Made by a program: the position numbers and the translations under genes
From: Aquibacillus saliphilus
Lineage (GTDB): Bacteria > Bacillota > Bacilli > Bacillales > Amphibacillaceae
Length of the DNA stretch: 64,000 bases
Direction of reading: 5' to 3'
Assembly (NCBI RefSeq): GCF_020404745.1
Contig: NZ_JAIZAP010000001.1
Span: forward strand, 412,077-476,076
Shown here: piece after piece, positions 8,451 to 17,497 of the stretch
How the letters are laid out: the number at the start of each line of letters is the position of its first letter
Position numbering within the stretch: position 1 is the stretch's first letter
Notes under the pieces: model-generated
The model's database searches: none
What the model was told of the DNA's origin: nothing
What the model saw: the letters and a program-made list of their open reading frames with translations, nothing else

Positions 8451-9207
8451 GATCTTCCTCCTGAGAGAAATCAAATAACTTATTCCTCAGTTCTTGTAAC
8501 TGACTATCTATACTAGCATCTGTTTTACCATAGGGAGTTTCAACAATACAACTTCCCCTGTTCAGTGCAGTATCAGGATAGATTGATAGTTCTACTTTGC
8601 TACTGATAATATTAACTAATTCTTCCTTAAACGTTAGTATTAATCGATAATCCTCTGGATGGGAGTATATAGTTACTGCCGACTGTTCTTTCATTTCTTT
8701 AATTACGTGCTTAACTAAATTGATAAAGTTATCCGTTTCTTCGATTTCAACGTGAAGAATCTTAGATGCAGCAGATAATGCTAATTGTAATACTGCATCT
8801 TCACTCTTTTCAATCGTTGAGTGATAATCAGCCTGAGCTATATCAACAATAGACCTAGCTTCATCTATTAGGGTGTTATATTTTGTTACACTTTCTTGTT
8901 TCCCTAACACATACCCATCGTTATACCCAGATTCCGTTGCTTGTTGAACGAGTTTTTCTTTTTCATCTTTCCATTGCTCTTTGTCTATTTCAACCTGCTT
9001 ATGGGCTGATTCGATAATTTCTTGTGCGCGTAGCTCAACGTTCTCTAACTGACTTTTTGCATCACGCAGTTGCTCCTGCAAGTGTTGATCTTCATCATAT
9101 TCTTGCTCTTCGTTTAACGTAGATTGAGCTTGATTCCCTTGTATCGGTTTGATTCCAATTATCTTATTTTTTTGGTGACTTTGATTGAGTTTCAATACAT
9201 TAGACAA
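8428..9207 (-). CDS. fliH: FliH flagellar export ATPase regulator
   Basis: About 260 residues, with a long charged coiled-coil N-terminal half (E-, Q-rich, about 40-130) and a C-terminal FliH/V-ATPase-E-like domain (ALSAASKILHVEIEE onward). FliH holds FliI at the export gate and inhibits it until docking. Start choice: GGAGGAGAT lies nine nt before TTG 9207 (MSNVLKLN), whereas ATG 9216 overlaps that site; TTG is favoured but not certain. The gene overlaps both fliG upstream and fliI downstream. Confidence 0.92.
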   Translation of the reverse strand: MSNVLKLNQSHQKNKIIGIKPIQGNQAQSTLNEEQEYDEDQHLQEQLRDAKSQLENVELRAQEIIESAHKQVEIDKEQWKDEKEKLVQQATESGYNDGYVLGKQESVTKYNTLIDEARSIVDIAQADYHSTIEKSEDAVLQLALSAASKILHVEIEETDNFINLVKHVIKEMKEQSAVTIYSHPEDYRLILTFKEELVNIISSKVELSIYPDTALNRGSCIVETPYGKTDASIDSQLQELRNKLFDFSQEEDREHSRIP

Positions 9208-10213
9208 TGATATCATCTCCTCCACCACGCGCGATTACAATTTCTCCTACTTCTTCTAACCTACGAACTACAGAAACTATTCTAGTTTGTGCCTCTTCCA
9301 CATCTCGTAGTCTAACAGGCCCCATAAATTCCATTTCTTCTTTAAATGTTTCTGCCATTCGATTAGACATATTCTTGAAAACAATTTCCTTAACTTCTTC
9401 ACTAGCGACTTTAAGTGAAAGGCGCAAGTCATCATTCTCTACTTCACGGATAACTCGCTGAATTGCTCTGTTATCTAAAGTAACAATATCCTCAAAGACA
9501 AACATCCGTTTTTTAATTTCTTCCGCTAATTCAGGGTCTTGAATTTCTAAAGCATCTAGAATTGTTCTTTCCGTGCTACGGTCAACACCGTTTAACACCT
9601 CTACTACTGCCTGGATACCACCTGTTTGCGTGTAATCTTGGGTTACTGATGTTGAAAGCTTTCTTTCTAATACTTGCTCTATTTCATAAATGATTTCAGG
9701 TGATGTTGAATCCATCACTGCTATTCTTTTGGCTATATCCGCTTGCATCTCCTGCGGCAATTCCGATAGAATCTGACTAGCCTGTTCTGCATCTAGATAA
9801 GATAATACTAAGGCTATTGTCTGAGGATGTTCATTTTGAATAAAATTTAAAATTTGTGTCGGCTCTGCTTTTCTTGCAAAATCAAATGGTTTTACTTGTA
9901 AAGACGACGTCAAACGATTAACGATGTCTGTAGCCTCTTTTTGTCCTAATGCTTTTTCTAGTATTGATTTCGCGTAATTAATACCTCCTTGTGAGATATA
10001 ATCCTGAGCAACTGCTATTTGGTGAAACTGATCCAATACGCTTTCTTTTTGACCTGAATCAACCTTTTTAACAGAAGAAATTTCTAAGGTTAATTTATCT
10101 ATTTCTTCTTCTGTTAGATGCTTATAGACTTGTGCTGATACATCCGGACCTAAAGAGATTAAAAGGATAGCAGCTTTTTGTTTCCCAGTTAATGATTGTT
10201 TTTGTCTAGCCAT
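9200..10213 (-). CDS. fliG: FliG flagellar motor switch protein
   Basis: FliG is the rotor protein that meets the MotAB stator and generates torque. The 337-residue sequence has the N-terminal domain (LTGKQKAAILLISLGPDVSAQVYKHL begins near residue 8, split over the FliF-binding region), the middle EHPQTIALVLSYL motif (about 128-140), and the C-terminal charged torque helix (LDNRAIQRVIREVENDDL, with conserved R and D residues, about 247-265). It follows fliF by 12 nt and overlaps fliH by eight nt. Confidence 0.97.
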   Translation of the reverse strand: MARQKQSLTGKQKAAILLISLGPDVSAQVYKHLTEEEIDKLTLEISSVKKVDSGQKESVLDQFHQIAVAQDYISQGGINYAKSILEKALGQKEATDIVNRLTSSLQVKPFDFARKAEPTQILNFIQNEHPQTIALVLSYLDAEQASQILSELPQEMQADIAKRIAVMDSTSPEIIYEIEQVLERKLSTSVTQDYTQTGGIQAVVEVLNGVDRSTERTILDALEIQDPELAEEIKKRMFVFEDIVTLDNRAIQRVIREVENDDLRLSLKVASEEVKEIVFKNMSNRMAETFKEEMEFMGPVRLRDVEEAQTRIVSVVRRLEEVGEIVIARGGGDDIIV

Positions 10214-10225
10214 AAAGGATGCCTC

Positions 10226-11821
10226 CTACTCTTCTGAAATCCAGCTTCTTAAAAGTTTTGCGAAGTCCTCTGGTTTTTCATTCGCCATTTTTTCTAGTTG
10301 TTTTTTCCTTATCGTCGTTTCATTGTCACTTTCTTCGATGTTAGGAACAGTTGCTACTTCTTTTTCAACAACATCTTCAGTCATTACGACTTCTTCCTCG
10401 TTTTTCTTTCGTTTTCTTAACACGATAGCTAGGGCTATAATAACGATAATTAATAACGCTCCGAGGCCATAAACCCAATATGGAATCACCGGTACTGTAG
10501 TTGTCGGATTAGATTGCGTTCCATTAAACTCCTGAAATACAATTGAAACCTTTTCTTCTGGTAATACTTCCCCGTAGCCTTTATCGATGGAAGTAGAAAC
10601 AATAGAATTTAAGATAGAAGAGATACCTTCTTCAACGGTCGTTTGTTCCTGCTGTGTCAAGTATTGAACATCCCCGTTATCATTCTCCGTATCCTTTGTG
10701 TTATCTACCGCTACTTGAATACCTAGGTCTCGAATTTTATATGGACTTTCGACTATTTCTTTATGTATTCGATTGAACTCATTATTAATGGATTCCTTAA
10801 CCATTTCATAGTCTCCACCATCCCCAGCTTCATCTGCAGGATAATTAGGTATATCTTCATCTCCGACTCCGGGTTCCCCATTAATAGGAGGATTTCCGGT
10901 ATAAGTTTCCTTAATTGATTCTACACTTACCGGTAAACCGCTCATTGTATCTTCATCAGGTGATTCGACTAACTCTTCAATCCTGTTCTCTTGGGTGAAA
11001 TCAACGTCAGCGGTAACAGAGGCAATTACTTTATCTGCACCTACCATCATTCCAATCATCTGTTGGACTCGACGTTGGATATCCCTTTCTATATCCTTTT
11101 TCACGTTTTGTTGAGACGTATATGTATCTCCGCTAAAAGAATTTGAATTTTCTAGATCAAAATACTCAAAGTTTTGGTTCATTATGACGATATTATCAGT
11201 AGGTAGGTTAGGAACGGTTTTTGAAACCAGATGATGTAGTGACAAAATTTGACTTTCCTCAAACTGATAACCTGGTCTAGTATTTATAACAATCGAAGCA
11301 GAGGCTTCTTGTGTCTGTTCACTCATAAAAATAGGATCCTCAGGCTTATTGATCATTACCTTGGCATCTTCAATTCCATCGATGCTTTTCATTAAATTGC
11401 CAAGTTCTGTTTGCATCGCATCTAGCTTAATTACATCGAATTCATTATCAGTCATTCCCCAAGATGTATTTGCACTAAAAAATGAATAATCAATACTGCC
11501 ACTATTTGGAATACCTTGTGCTGCAAGCTCAACTAGTAGCGTATCAACTTGTTCGGATGGAACTGTTATCGTCGTACCGCCATTTGTAAGTTCGTATTTT
11601 ATACCTCTTGAATCTAAATCTGCTTTTATCTGTCCTACTTCTTGGAGAGAAACGTCATTATATAACGGTACCATGTTAGAAGAATTCGCGAGAAAACTCC
11701 CAGCTAAAATGAGAAAAAGAAACAAAAGAACAGAACCAATGTAGAGTCTTCGCTGGAAACGTGTCCTAGTTGACCAAAAATTTATAAATTTCTCTTTATA
11801 TATAACAATTTTTTCTTTCAT
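10226..11821 (-). CDS. fliF: FliF flagellar MS-ring protein
   Basis: The 531-residue membrane protein forms the MS ring, the base on which the rotor and export gate assemble. Two transmembrane helices flank the periplasm-side region (about 25-45 and 446-468). The YscJ/FliF domain lies between them (LVELAAQGIPNSGSIDYSFF, then a LEDAKVMI-like strand). The cytoplasmic C-terminus, acidic and ending LAKLLRSWISEE-like, binds FliG. ATG 11821 begins M-K-E-K-I. A 78-nt gap separates it from fliE, and no promoter stands out there. Confidence 0.96.
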   Translation of the reverse strand: MKEKIVIYKEKFINFWSTRTRFQRRLYIGSVLLFLFLILAGSFLANSSNMVPLYNDVSLQEVGQIKADLDSRGIKYELTNGGTTITVPSEQVDTLLVELAAQGIPNSGSIDYSFFSANTSWGMTDNEFDVIKLDAMQTELGNLMKSIDGIEDAKVMINKPEDPIFMSEQTQEASASIVINTRPGYQFEESQILSLHHLVSKTVPNLPTDNIVIMNQNFEYFDLENSNSFSGDTYTSQQNVKKDIERDIQRRVQQMIGMMVGADKVIASVTADVDFTQENRIEELVESPDEDTMSGLPVSVESIKETYTGNPPINGEPGVGDEDIPNYPADEAGDGGDYEMVKESINNEFNRIHKEIVESPYKIRDLGIQVAVDNTKDTENDNGDVQYLTQQEQTTVEEGISSILNSIVSTSIDKGYGEVLPEEKVSIVFQEFNGTQSNPTTTVPVIPYWVYGLGALLIIVIIALAIVLRKRKKNEEEVVMTEDVVEKEVATVPNIEESDNETTIRKKQLEKMANEKPEDFAKLLRSWISEE

Positions 11822-11899
11822 TTTTTGCCTCCGACGAGCTGACTATTTTTTATAAGGAAGCTTTTGTTTTCTATGGAAGTTTAGTTAAAAATCTATTTA

Positions 11900-12208
11900 T
11901 TAAACTTGCATCCTCATTACTTCGTTATAAGCGTCAATTGCTTTTCTTTGTACTTCAATAGCCGTTTGTAGTGTTAAACTGGCTTTTTGGGCTGTTATCA
12001 TTACATCATGTAAGTCATCAATTTCTCCACTCGCCAATGCGTTTGTTTTTTTATCAGAAGTTATTTGAGCTTCATTAAGCTGATCAATTGCATTCTTCAA
12101 GCTACTTGAAAACTGACCTTGAGCATTAGCTGGAGTAACTTTTTGTGCCTGGTTGTTTTGGATAGAAAGCTTTGGTGTCTGTAATGAATTTATTGTTGAA
12201 ATCTCCAT
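11900..12208 (-). CDS. fliE: FliE basal-body protein
   Basis: A 102-residue protein with the FliE signature in its C-terminal half (GEIDDLHDVMITAQKAS, then LQTAIEVQRKAIDAYNEVMRMQV, here described in two pieces). FliE links the MS ring to the proximal rod. Its size and position between flgC and fliF are standard. The ATG lies 18 nt after flgC. Confidence 0.95.
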   Translation of the reverse strand: MEISTINSLQTPKLSIQNNQAQKVTPANAQGQFSSSLKNAIDQLNEAQITSDKKTNALASGEIDDLHDVMITAQKASLTLQTAIEVQRKAIDAYNEVMRMQV

Positions 12209-12226
12209 AATTTAATCCCTGCCTTT

Positions 12227-12682
12227 TTATTTCCCGATTTCTAGTGCTTTCATCAACATACTTTTGCTAGCGTTTAATGAAGTAACGTTTGCTTCATATG
12301 ACCTAGTTGCACTCATAAGGTCTACCATTTCCTTTAAAGGGTCTACATTTGGCAATTGAACATAGCCTTCTTCATTAGCATCTGGATGATTTGGATTAAA
12401 TGCTAACTTAAATGGTTCATCATCTTCGGTAATTTCACTCACCCTAACACCGGAACCAGAAGTTTGGGTCCTATTCGATGCAGCTTGCAGATGTGAAGAA
12501 AATCGTTGTTCATTTTGATCAAAAACAACCATCTTCCTTCGATAAGGCTCGTACTCCCCATCTTCATTTATAGTCGCTCTTGTTGTTTCTGCATTAGCAA
12601 TGTTCGAAGAAATTGTATCCATTCTAAGCCTTTGAGAGGTTAGGGCACTGGCACTTGTATTAATTGAATGAAAAATACTCAT
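12227..12682 (-). CDS. flgC: FlgC proximal rod protein
   Basis: A 151-residue rod protein. The N-terminal motif (SQRLRMDTISSNIANAETTR) and the C-terminal motif (MVDLMSATRSYEANVTSLN) are the flagellar rod signature. It begins directly after the flgB stop with GGAGGGAGATAA upstream of ATG 12682. Confidence 0.96.
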   Translation of the reverse strand: MSIFHSINTSASALTSQRLRMDTISSNIANAETTRATINEDGEYEPYRRKMVVFDQNEQRFSSHLQAASNRTQTSGSGVRVSEITEDDEPFKLAFNPNHPDANEEGYVQLPNVDPLKEMVDLMSATRSYEANVTSLNASKSMLMKALEIGK

Positions 12683-13081
12683 TTATCTCCCTCCTTTAAT
12701 TACAGATTGAAGGCTAGTAAACTTACCGTTAAGTCTATCTACTAGACCTTGATAATATATTTGATTTTTCGCAAGCTCTGTCATTTCTTTATCAATATCA
12801 ACATTATTTCCATTATGGTTATACGTTGTACTGGAATTTGATATGACTCGGTGGGATTGTTGATTGATACTAGATTGGAATGGGATATGTTTAGCATGTG
12901 TTCTTTTAGCTTGAAATGTGTTTTCTATTTCATTATCCAACACATTTTTAAACACAACATTTTTCGCTTTGTAATTTGGAGTATCTGCGTTCGAAATATT
13001 ATTCGAGATGGTTTGATTTTTTAATGAGGCATAGTCTAATGATTGCTCTAAACTATTAATTGTATTACCAAAAAAAGACAT
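12683..13081 (-). CDS. flgB: FlgB proximal rod protein, first gene of fla/che operon
   Basis: A 132-residue rod protein. The N-terminal SLKNQTISNNISNADTPNYK motif is characteristic, and the C-terminal part (VDIDKEMTELAKNQIYYQGLVDRL, cited in part) closes the rod fold. It opens the long fla/che operon. The upstream 362 bp carry a good sigma-A-type promoter and the codY terminator. A GGGGGAATTAGA site precedes ATG 13081. Confidence 0.96.
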   Translation of the reverse strand: MSFFGNTINSLEQSLDYASLKNQTISNNISNADTPNYKAKNVVFKNVLDNEIENTFQAKRTHAKHIPFQSSINQQSHRVISNSSTTYNHNGNNVDIDKEMTELAKNQIYYQGLVDRLNGKFTSLQSVIKGGR

Positions 13082-13146
13082 TCTAATTCCCCCATCTATT
13101 TTTTAATCGACTGTCATAAAAAGTCTCTCGTTATCGAATATTGTAA

Positions 13147-13174
13147 ATTATATGTACTAATGTGTCTACGGCAA
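13147..13174 (-). promoter_or_regulatory. sigma-A-type promoter of the fla/che operon
   Basis: TTGCCG, 16-nt spacer, TATAAT on the minus strand, about 65 nt before flgB. The -10 is perfect and the -35 is partial. The predicted leader is about 60 nt. Confidence 0.45.
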
Positions 13175-13385
13175 TCACCAACAATCTTACTTTAGCAGGT
13201 ATATTTTTCAACCGAAATAGGACTAATGAATCATATTTTGGAAGCGGATTATCATTATTGTAATTTTTTGTCGAATAATTTAGCTAATTCTTTTTTATTA
13301 TCACATATTAAGACCTAAAAGAAAATAATTACTTGCAGTAGTGGCAAATGGCTGACTATGCATCTTTAATGAAGTAAATTAATTT

Positions 13386-13425
13386 CTAAAAAAATAAGAA
13401 CATTCCAGGATAGGAATGTTCTTAT
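13386..13425 (-). terminator. codY rho-independent terminator
   Basis: The minus strand reads a 13-bp perfect stem (ATAAGAACATTCC and its complement) with a 6-nt loop, followed by a run of T. It lies 20 nt after the codY stop and separates codY from the flagellar operon. Confidence 0.85.
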
Positions 13426-13443
13426 CAACTCATTTAATTGTTG

Positions 13444-14217
13444 TTAAGATTTCAACTTTTCTAATTCAACAAGAAACTTGTTATTTAACACTTTAATATA
13501 CGTACCTTTCATACCAAGTGAACGGGATTCAATGACACCGGCACTTTCTAGTTTCCTTAATGCATTAACGATAACTGACCTTGTAATACCCACACGGTCA
13601 GCGATCTTACTTGCGACTAGTAAACCTTCATTACCATCAAGTTCCTCAAAGATATGTTCAATTGCTTCTAACTCACTATAAGAAAGAGAACTAATCGCCA
13701 TTTGTACAACAGCTTTACTTCTAGCTTCCATCTCTATTTCTTCTGTTTTTTCATGTAATATTTCCATTCCAACCACAGTCGCGCCGTATTCAGCTAGCAG
13801 TAAGTCATCATTATTAAAACTATCAGTTAAGCGACTTAAAATTAGCGTCCCAAGTCTCTCACCGCCACCAATAATTGGTACAACAGTTGTTAAACCGTTT
13901 TTAAACAGTTCTTTATTTTCTACCGGGAAGGCTGTGTATTCACTGTCAATGTCAATATTAGCAGTCGTTTCTTGAACACGAGATAGACCTTCTGTATATT
14001 CCTCAGGGAATTGTCGTTCCTCTAACATCGACTTCATTCTTTCATTTTCTATCTGTTGATTAATAGCAACCCCTAATAATTTACCTCTACGACTTACTAC
14101 AAAAATATTTGCCGTAATCGTGTCTCTTAAAGTAGCAGACATTTCATTAAAGTTAACCGACTTACCTGTTGCTTTTTGTAACATTGAGTTTATTTTTCTT
14201 GCACGTTCTAATAACAT
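13444..14217 (-). CDS. codY: CodY, GTP- and branched-chain-amino-acid-sensing global repressor
   Basis: A 257-residue CodY. The N-terminal GAF domain (about 1-155) binds isoleucine, leucine and valine. The linker and winged helix-turn-helix lie at about 185-250, with recognition segment [20 protein letters not shown]. The length is near the usual 259. CodY represses stationary-phase, transport and amino-acid genes and, in Bacillus, the fla/che operon located just downstream. It is the last gene of xerC-hslV-hslU-codY; GGAGGAACAATT precedes the ATG. Confidence 0.98.
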   Translation of the reverse strand: MLLERARKINSMLQKATGKSVNFNEMSATLRDTITANIFVVSRRGKLLGVAINQQIENERMKSMLEERQFPEEYTEGLSRVQETTANIDIDSEYTAFPVENKELFKNGLTTVVPIIGGGERLGTLILSRLTDSFNNDDLLLAEYGATVVGMEILHEKTEEIEMEARSKAVVQMAISSLSYSELEAIEHIFEELDGNEGLLVASKIADRVGITRSVIVNALRKLESAGVIESRSLGMKGTYIKVLNNKFLVELEKLKS

Positions 14218-14243
14218 AATTGTTCCTCCGATCGATTTTCGTA

Positions 14244-15647
14244 TTATAGTATATAGTGACTTAAGTCTTTATTTTTAGCAATAGAACTAAGTTTCTCATC
14301 CACATAGCTTTTAGTTATTTCTATTTTTTCCATGTTAATATCTGGTGCTTCAAAAGATAAATCTTCTAGTAATTTTTCTAGGATTGTGTGTAACCTTCTA
14401 GCGCCAATATTATCTGTTTCCTGGTTAACCTCAAAGGCTACTTCTGCCAGTCTTGTTACAGCTTCGTCAGTAAATGTAACATTTATACCTTCTGTTTCTA
14501 AGAGAGCTTCGTACTGCTTTAACAAAGCATTGGATGGTTCTGTTAATATTTTTTTAAAATCATCAGTAGTCAACTTATCAAATTCAACCCTGATTGGAAA
14601 ACGTCCTTGTAGCTCAGGAATTAAATCAGAAGGTTTTGACATATGAAATGCACCTGCTGCGACAAAAAGAACGTGGTCTGTTTTTACCGGACCATGCTTG
14701 GTAACAACTGTAGAACCCTCAACAATTGGCAGTATATCTCGCTGGACACCTTCTCTAGAGACATTAGCAGATTGATCACCTTTACTTGCAACTTTATCAA
14801 TCTCATCAATAAAAATTATCCCGGATTGCTCTACCTTTTCAACAGCTTCTTGAGCTACTTCATCCATATCAACTAACTTCTGTGCTTCTTGTTGCGTCAA
14901 TATTTTACGAGCTTCTGACACAGGCAATTTACGAGTTTTCTTATTTTTAGGCATGAACTGTCCTAATGCATCTTGCATGTTCATTCCCATTTGTTCCATT
15001 CCCGAACCTTGGAGCATATCAAACATTGAAGAAGATTGTTCTTCCACTTCAATCGATACAATTTTGTCTTCTAGTTCCCCTAAAGCCAATTGACGCTCCA
15101 TTTGCTTTCTTTTACTCTCAATCTCCTGTTTTTTTTCATCCTGCTCCTGTGATTCACTCATGTCATCACCGGATTGTTGAGGAGAAAAAAACATCTCAAG
15201 CGGATTTTTAAAATTATTTTGCTTTTTTTCTTTTGGAACAATAATTTTTACTAATTTTTTATTCGCTAAATCTCTCGCCTTATCCATAACGCCGACCATT
15301 TTTTCGTCCTTCACCATTCGGACAGACATCTCAACTAGGTCACGAACCATAGATTCGACATCGCGACCAACATAGCCTACCTCAGTGAATTTAGTTGCTT
15401 CTACCTTCACAAATGGCGCGCCTACTAATTTAGCTAGCCTGCGAGCGACTTCTGTTTTACCAACTCCGGTAGGACCAATCATCAATATATTTTTAGGTAC
15501 AATTTCGTCACGCATTTTCTCATCTAATTGCATTCTTCGATATCTATTTCTTAACGCTATCGCAACTGATTTTTTAGCATTTCTTTGCCCTATAATATAT
15601 TGATCTAATTGCTCTACAATTTGTTTAGGCGTCATGTTCATCGCCAT
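14244..15647 (-). CDS. hslU: HslU (ClpY) AAA+ unfoldase of the HslUV protease
   Basis: The 467-residue ATPase unfolds substrates and feeds them to HslV. Motifs: Walker [15 protein letters not shown] (about 53-66), the pore-loop and sensor segment [17 protein letters not shown], an insertion (I) domain rich in Q, E and M (about 120-240), Walker [12 protein letters not shown] (about 275), and arginine-finger region [12 protein letters not shown]. The C-terminal residues (H-Y-I-L) are the tail that normally inserts into HslV. ATG 15647 follows AAGGAGGTAG. It begins 15 nt after hslV. Confidence 0.97.
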   Translation of the reverse strand: MAMNMTPKQIVEQLDQYIIGQRNAKKSVAIALRNRYRRMQLDEKMRDEIVPKNILMIGPTGVGKTEVARRLAKLVGAPFVKVEATKFTEVGYVGRDVESMVRDLVEMSVRMVKDEKMVGVMDKARDLANKKLVKIIVPKEKKQNNFKNPLEMFFSPQQSGDDMSESQEQDEKKQEIESKRKQMERQLALGELEDKIVSIEVEEQSSSMFDMLQGSGMEQMGMNMQDALGQFMPKNKKTRKLPVSEARKILTQQEAQKLVDMDEVAQEAVEKVEQSGIIFIDEIDKVASKGDQSANVSREGVQRDILPIVEGSTVVTKHGPVKTDHVLFVAAGAFHMSKPSDLIPELQGRFPIRVEFDKLTTDDFKKILTEPSNALLKQYEALLETEGINVTFTDEAVTRLAEVAFEVNQETDNIGARRLHTILEKLLEDLSFEAPDINMEKIEITKSYVDEKLSSIAKNKDLSHYIL

Positions 15648-15662
15648 GTGCCTACCTCCTTA

Positions 15663-16247
15663 TTAATCAATCGTTTCTAAAGTAATATGGTCATTCGTAT
15701 AGACACAAATTTCCCCAGCTATCTCTAAAGCCGCATTAGCAATCTCTTTTGCAGTTAAATCTTTTGAATAGCGCTTTAAAGCTCTTCCTGCACTAAGTGC
15801 ATAATTACCTCCTGATCCAATAGCAAGCATTCCGTCATCCGGTTCAATGACTTCACCTGTACCAGATACAAGTAGCATTTCTTCTTTGTTCATTACAATT
15901 AACATTGCTTCCAATTTACGAAGAACTTTGTCACTTCGCCATTCTTTCGCCAACTCTACAGCAGCTCTAGATAGGTTCCCGTTGAATGCTTCTAGTTTTC
16001 CTTCGAATTTCTCGAATAATGTAAATGCATCAGCTACAGAACCGGCAAAGCCAGCTAATACCTGACCCCTGAATAACCTACGAACCTTTTTAGCCTTATG
16101 CTTCATAACAACTGCGTTTCCTAATGTCACTTGCCCATCACCACACATCGCACATTGGCCATTATGCTGGACTGCGAATATGGTGGTTGCGTGAAATTCT
16201 TGATTAATAATCTCCACCTCATTTCGATTATTCCCGTTCTTTGGCAC
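15663..16247 (-). CDS. hslV: HslV (ClpQ) peptidase with anomalous N-terminus
   Basis: The mature body is a clear Hsl[52 protein letters not shown] and [13 protein letters not shown]. HslV depends on a free N-terminal nucleophile (Thr in E. coli, Ser in B. subtilis CodW). Orthologues of Bacillus begin only two or three residues before the conserved FHATT. Here the codon at that place (16203-16205) is AAT, with ATT codons just before it, and AGGTGGAG sits at ideal spacing. The nearest ordinary start, GTG 16247, would add about 16 residues, lacks a good site and overlaps xerC. True initiation may be ATT at 16208; otherwise the N-terminus may need processing or the enzyme is impaired. Confidence 0.9.
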   Translation of the reverse strand: MPKNGNNRNEVEIINQEFHATTIFAVQHNGQCAMCGDGQVTLGNAVVMKHKAKKVRRLFRGQVLAGFAGSVADAFTLFEKFEGKLEAFNGNLSRAAVELAKEWRSDKVLRKLEAMLIVMNKEEMLLVSGTGEVIEPDDGMLAIGSGGNYALSAGRALKRYSKDLTAKEIANAALEIAGEICVYTNDHITLETID

Positions 16248-17151
16248 GGGGATGGCTATTCATATATACATTACGCAAATGGTCTTTTGACACATGCGTA
16301 TAAATTTGAGTTGAAGAAAGTTGCTCATGTCCTAATAATTCTTGGACTGCTCTTAAATCAGCTCCTTCATTTAGCATGTGCGTAGCAAATGTATGCCTTA
16401 ATTTATGAGGATTAATATCGATAGTTAATGCAGCTTCTTTTACCATTTTATCCAGAATTAAACTTATTCCTCTTCCTGTCAGCGGATTTCCTCTAGAATT
16501 TAAAAAGAGAGCTTTGGTTTCATCGCCAGTTTTTCTTTTCGCTTGTAATTCTAGCCGTCCATTTTTTATGTATTCTTGTAGAGAAACTTCTGCAAATCGG
16601 CCAAAAGGCACATATCTTTCTTTTCTGCCTTTACCAGTAACAAGTACAGTGTTTATCTGAAAATCAACATCAGCTAACTTTAATCCAGTGCATTCACTGA
16701 CACGAATACCTGTTGCATACAGAAGTTCAAGAATCGCTTGATTCCTTTGACCTAAAGGAGTACTAGTATCACTAATTGTGAAAAGTTTCTCAAGTTCTTC
16801 CATGTATAAAAATTCCGGAACAGGATGGTCTGCTTTAGGTAGTGATATATTTTTAAAGGGATTAGTAGAAACCAATTCTTCTCTTTCTAGAAAGCGATAG
16901 AAGCTTCTTAGACTAGAAATTTTTCTCGAAACACTTCTTCTTGAAAGGTGTTGATCATATAAAGAAGTAAGGTACACCCTTACAATTTGGTAGTCCACAC
17001 TATCTAGGTCATCATCCATCCCTTCCCTATTTAAAAATAAGAAAAAAGATTCCATATCCTTCAGGTAAAACTTAATTGTGTATGGAGAAGCATTTTTTTC
17101 AATTTGTAAATATTCCAAAAAGGAGTTAGTATAATTTTCAAATCCATCCAT
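16228..17151 (-). CDS. xerC: XerC-type tyrosine recombinase (CodV)
   Basis: The 307-residue recombinase resolves chromosome dimers at dif together with XerD. The N-terminal SAM-like DNA-binding domain (about 1-95) precedes the catalytic domain. Catalytic residues are visible: R in [18 protein letters not shown] (H-x-x-R), [13 protein letters not shown] with the second H and the tyrosine nucleophile. ATG 17151 (M-D-G-F-E-N-Y) is chosen because GCGAGGTGA precedes it; a more distal ATG at 17211 has no such site. It is the first gene of the xerC-hslV-hslU-codY operon. Confidence 0.96.
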   Translation of the reverse strand: MDGFENYTNSFLEYLQIEKNASPYTIKFYLKDMESFFLFLNREGMDDDLDSVDYQIVRVYLTSLYDQHLSRRSVSRKISSLRSFYRFLEREELVSTNPFKNISLPKADHPVPEFLYMEELEKLFTISDTSTPLGQRNQAILELLYATGIRVSECTGLKLADVDFQINTVLVTGKGRKERYVPFGRFAEVSLQEYIKNGRLELQAKRKTGDETKALFLNSRGNPLTGRGISLILDKMVKEAALTIDINPHKLRHTFATHMLNEGADLRAVQELLGHEQLSSTQIYTHVSKDHLRNVYMNSHPRAKERE

Positions 17152-17288
17152 ATTTTCACCTCGCCTAAGGCGTATAAATAGTAACATAATCTTCCCTATA
17201 GTTGCAATCAATTTAACTAAATTGCAAAAAAATTCTGAATTGTTTTACCTAAATTACATGTAAAGTAAAAATTCCTTACAGAAACGAA

Positions 17289-17317
17289 ATTATATCCCTA
17301 ACAATTCTTATTGTCAA
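17289..17317 (-). promoter_or_regulatory. consensus sigma-A promoter of xerC-hslV-hslU-codY
   Basis: TTGACA, 17-nt spacer, TATAAT: a perfect match on the minus strand, about 138 nt before xerC. A second TTGACA lies 12 nt further upstream without a partner. This and the topA terminator account for the 346-bp gap between topA and xerC; otherwise the gap is AT-rich with no gene. Confidence 0.85.
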
Positions 17318-17445
17318 TATAATTGTCAAATTCATTGCTAAATTCATATTATTGACACACTTTCATCTATTATTATTTCTCTTTTCTTCTATTTATATAA
17401 CTTTCTGAATACTATATTTGTTAAAAAAGATTTATCTATATACGC

Positions 17446-17488
17446 AAAAAAGTCTACTTAAGTATATAAACACTCAGTAGACTTTTTT
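17446..17488 (-). terminator. topA terminator
   Basis: AAAAAGTCTACT pairs with AGTAGACTTTTT across a 17-nt loop, with T-runs on both sides, ten nt after the topA stop. It could work in both directions. Confidence 0.8.
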
Positions 17489-17497
17489 ACATTCAAA

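Larger units (their letters stand above)
13082..13443. other. fla/che operon control region (362 bp, no gene)
   Basis: No coding potential is seen. Reading toward flgB the region holds the codY terminator, a sigma-A-type promoter, and a TAAAG/GCCG pair that resembles a sigma-D site with wrong spacing. In B. subtilis this region has sigma-A and sigma-D promoters and CodY control, but I see no close match to the CodY consensus here. Confidence 0.6.
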
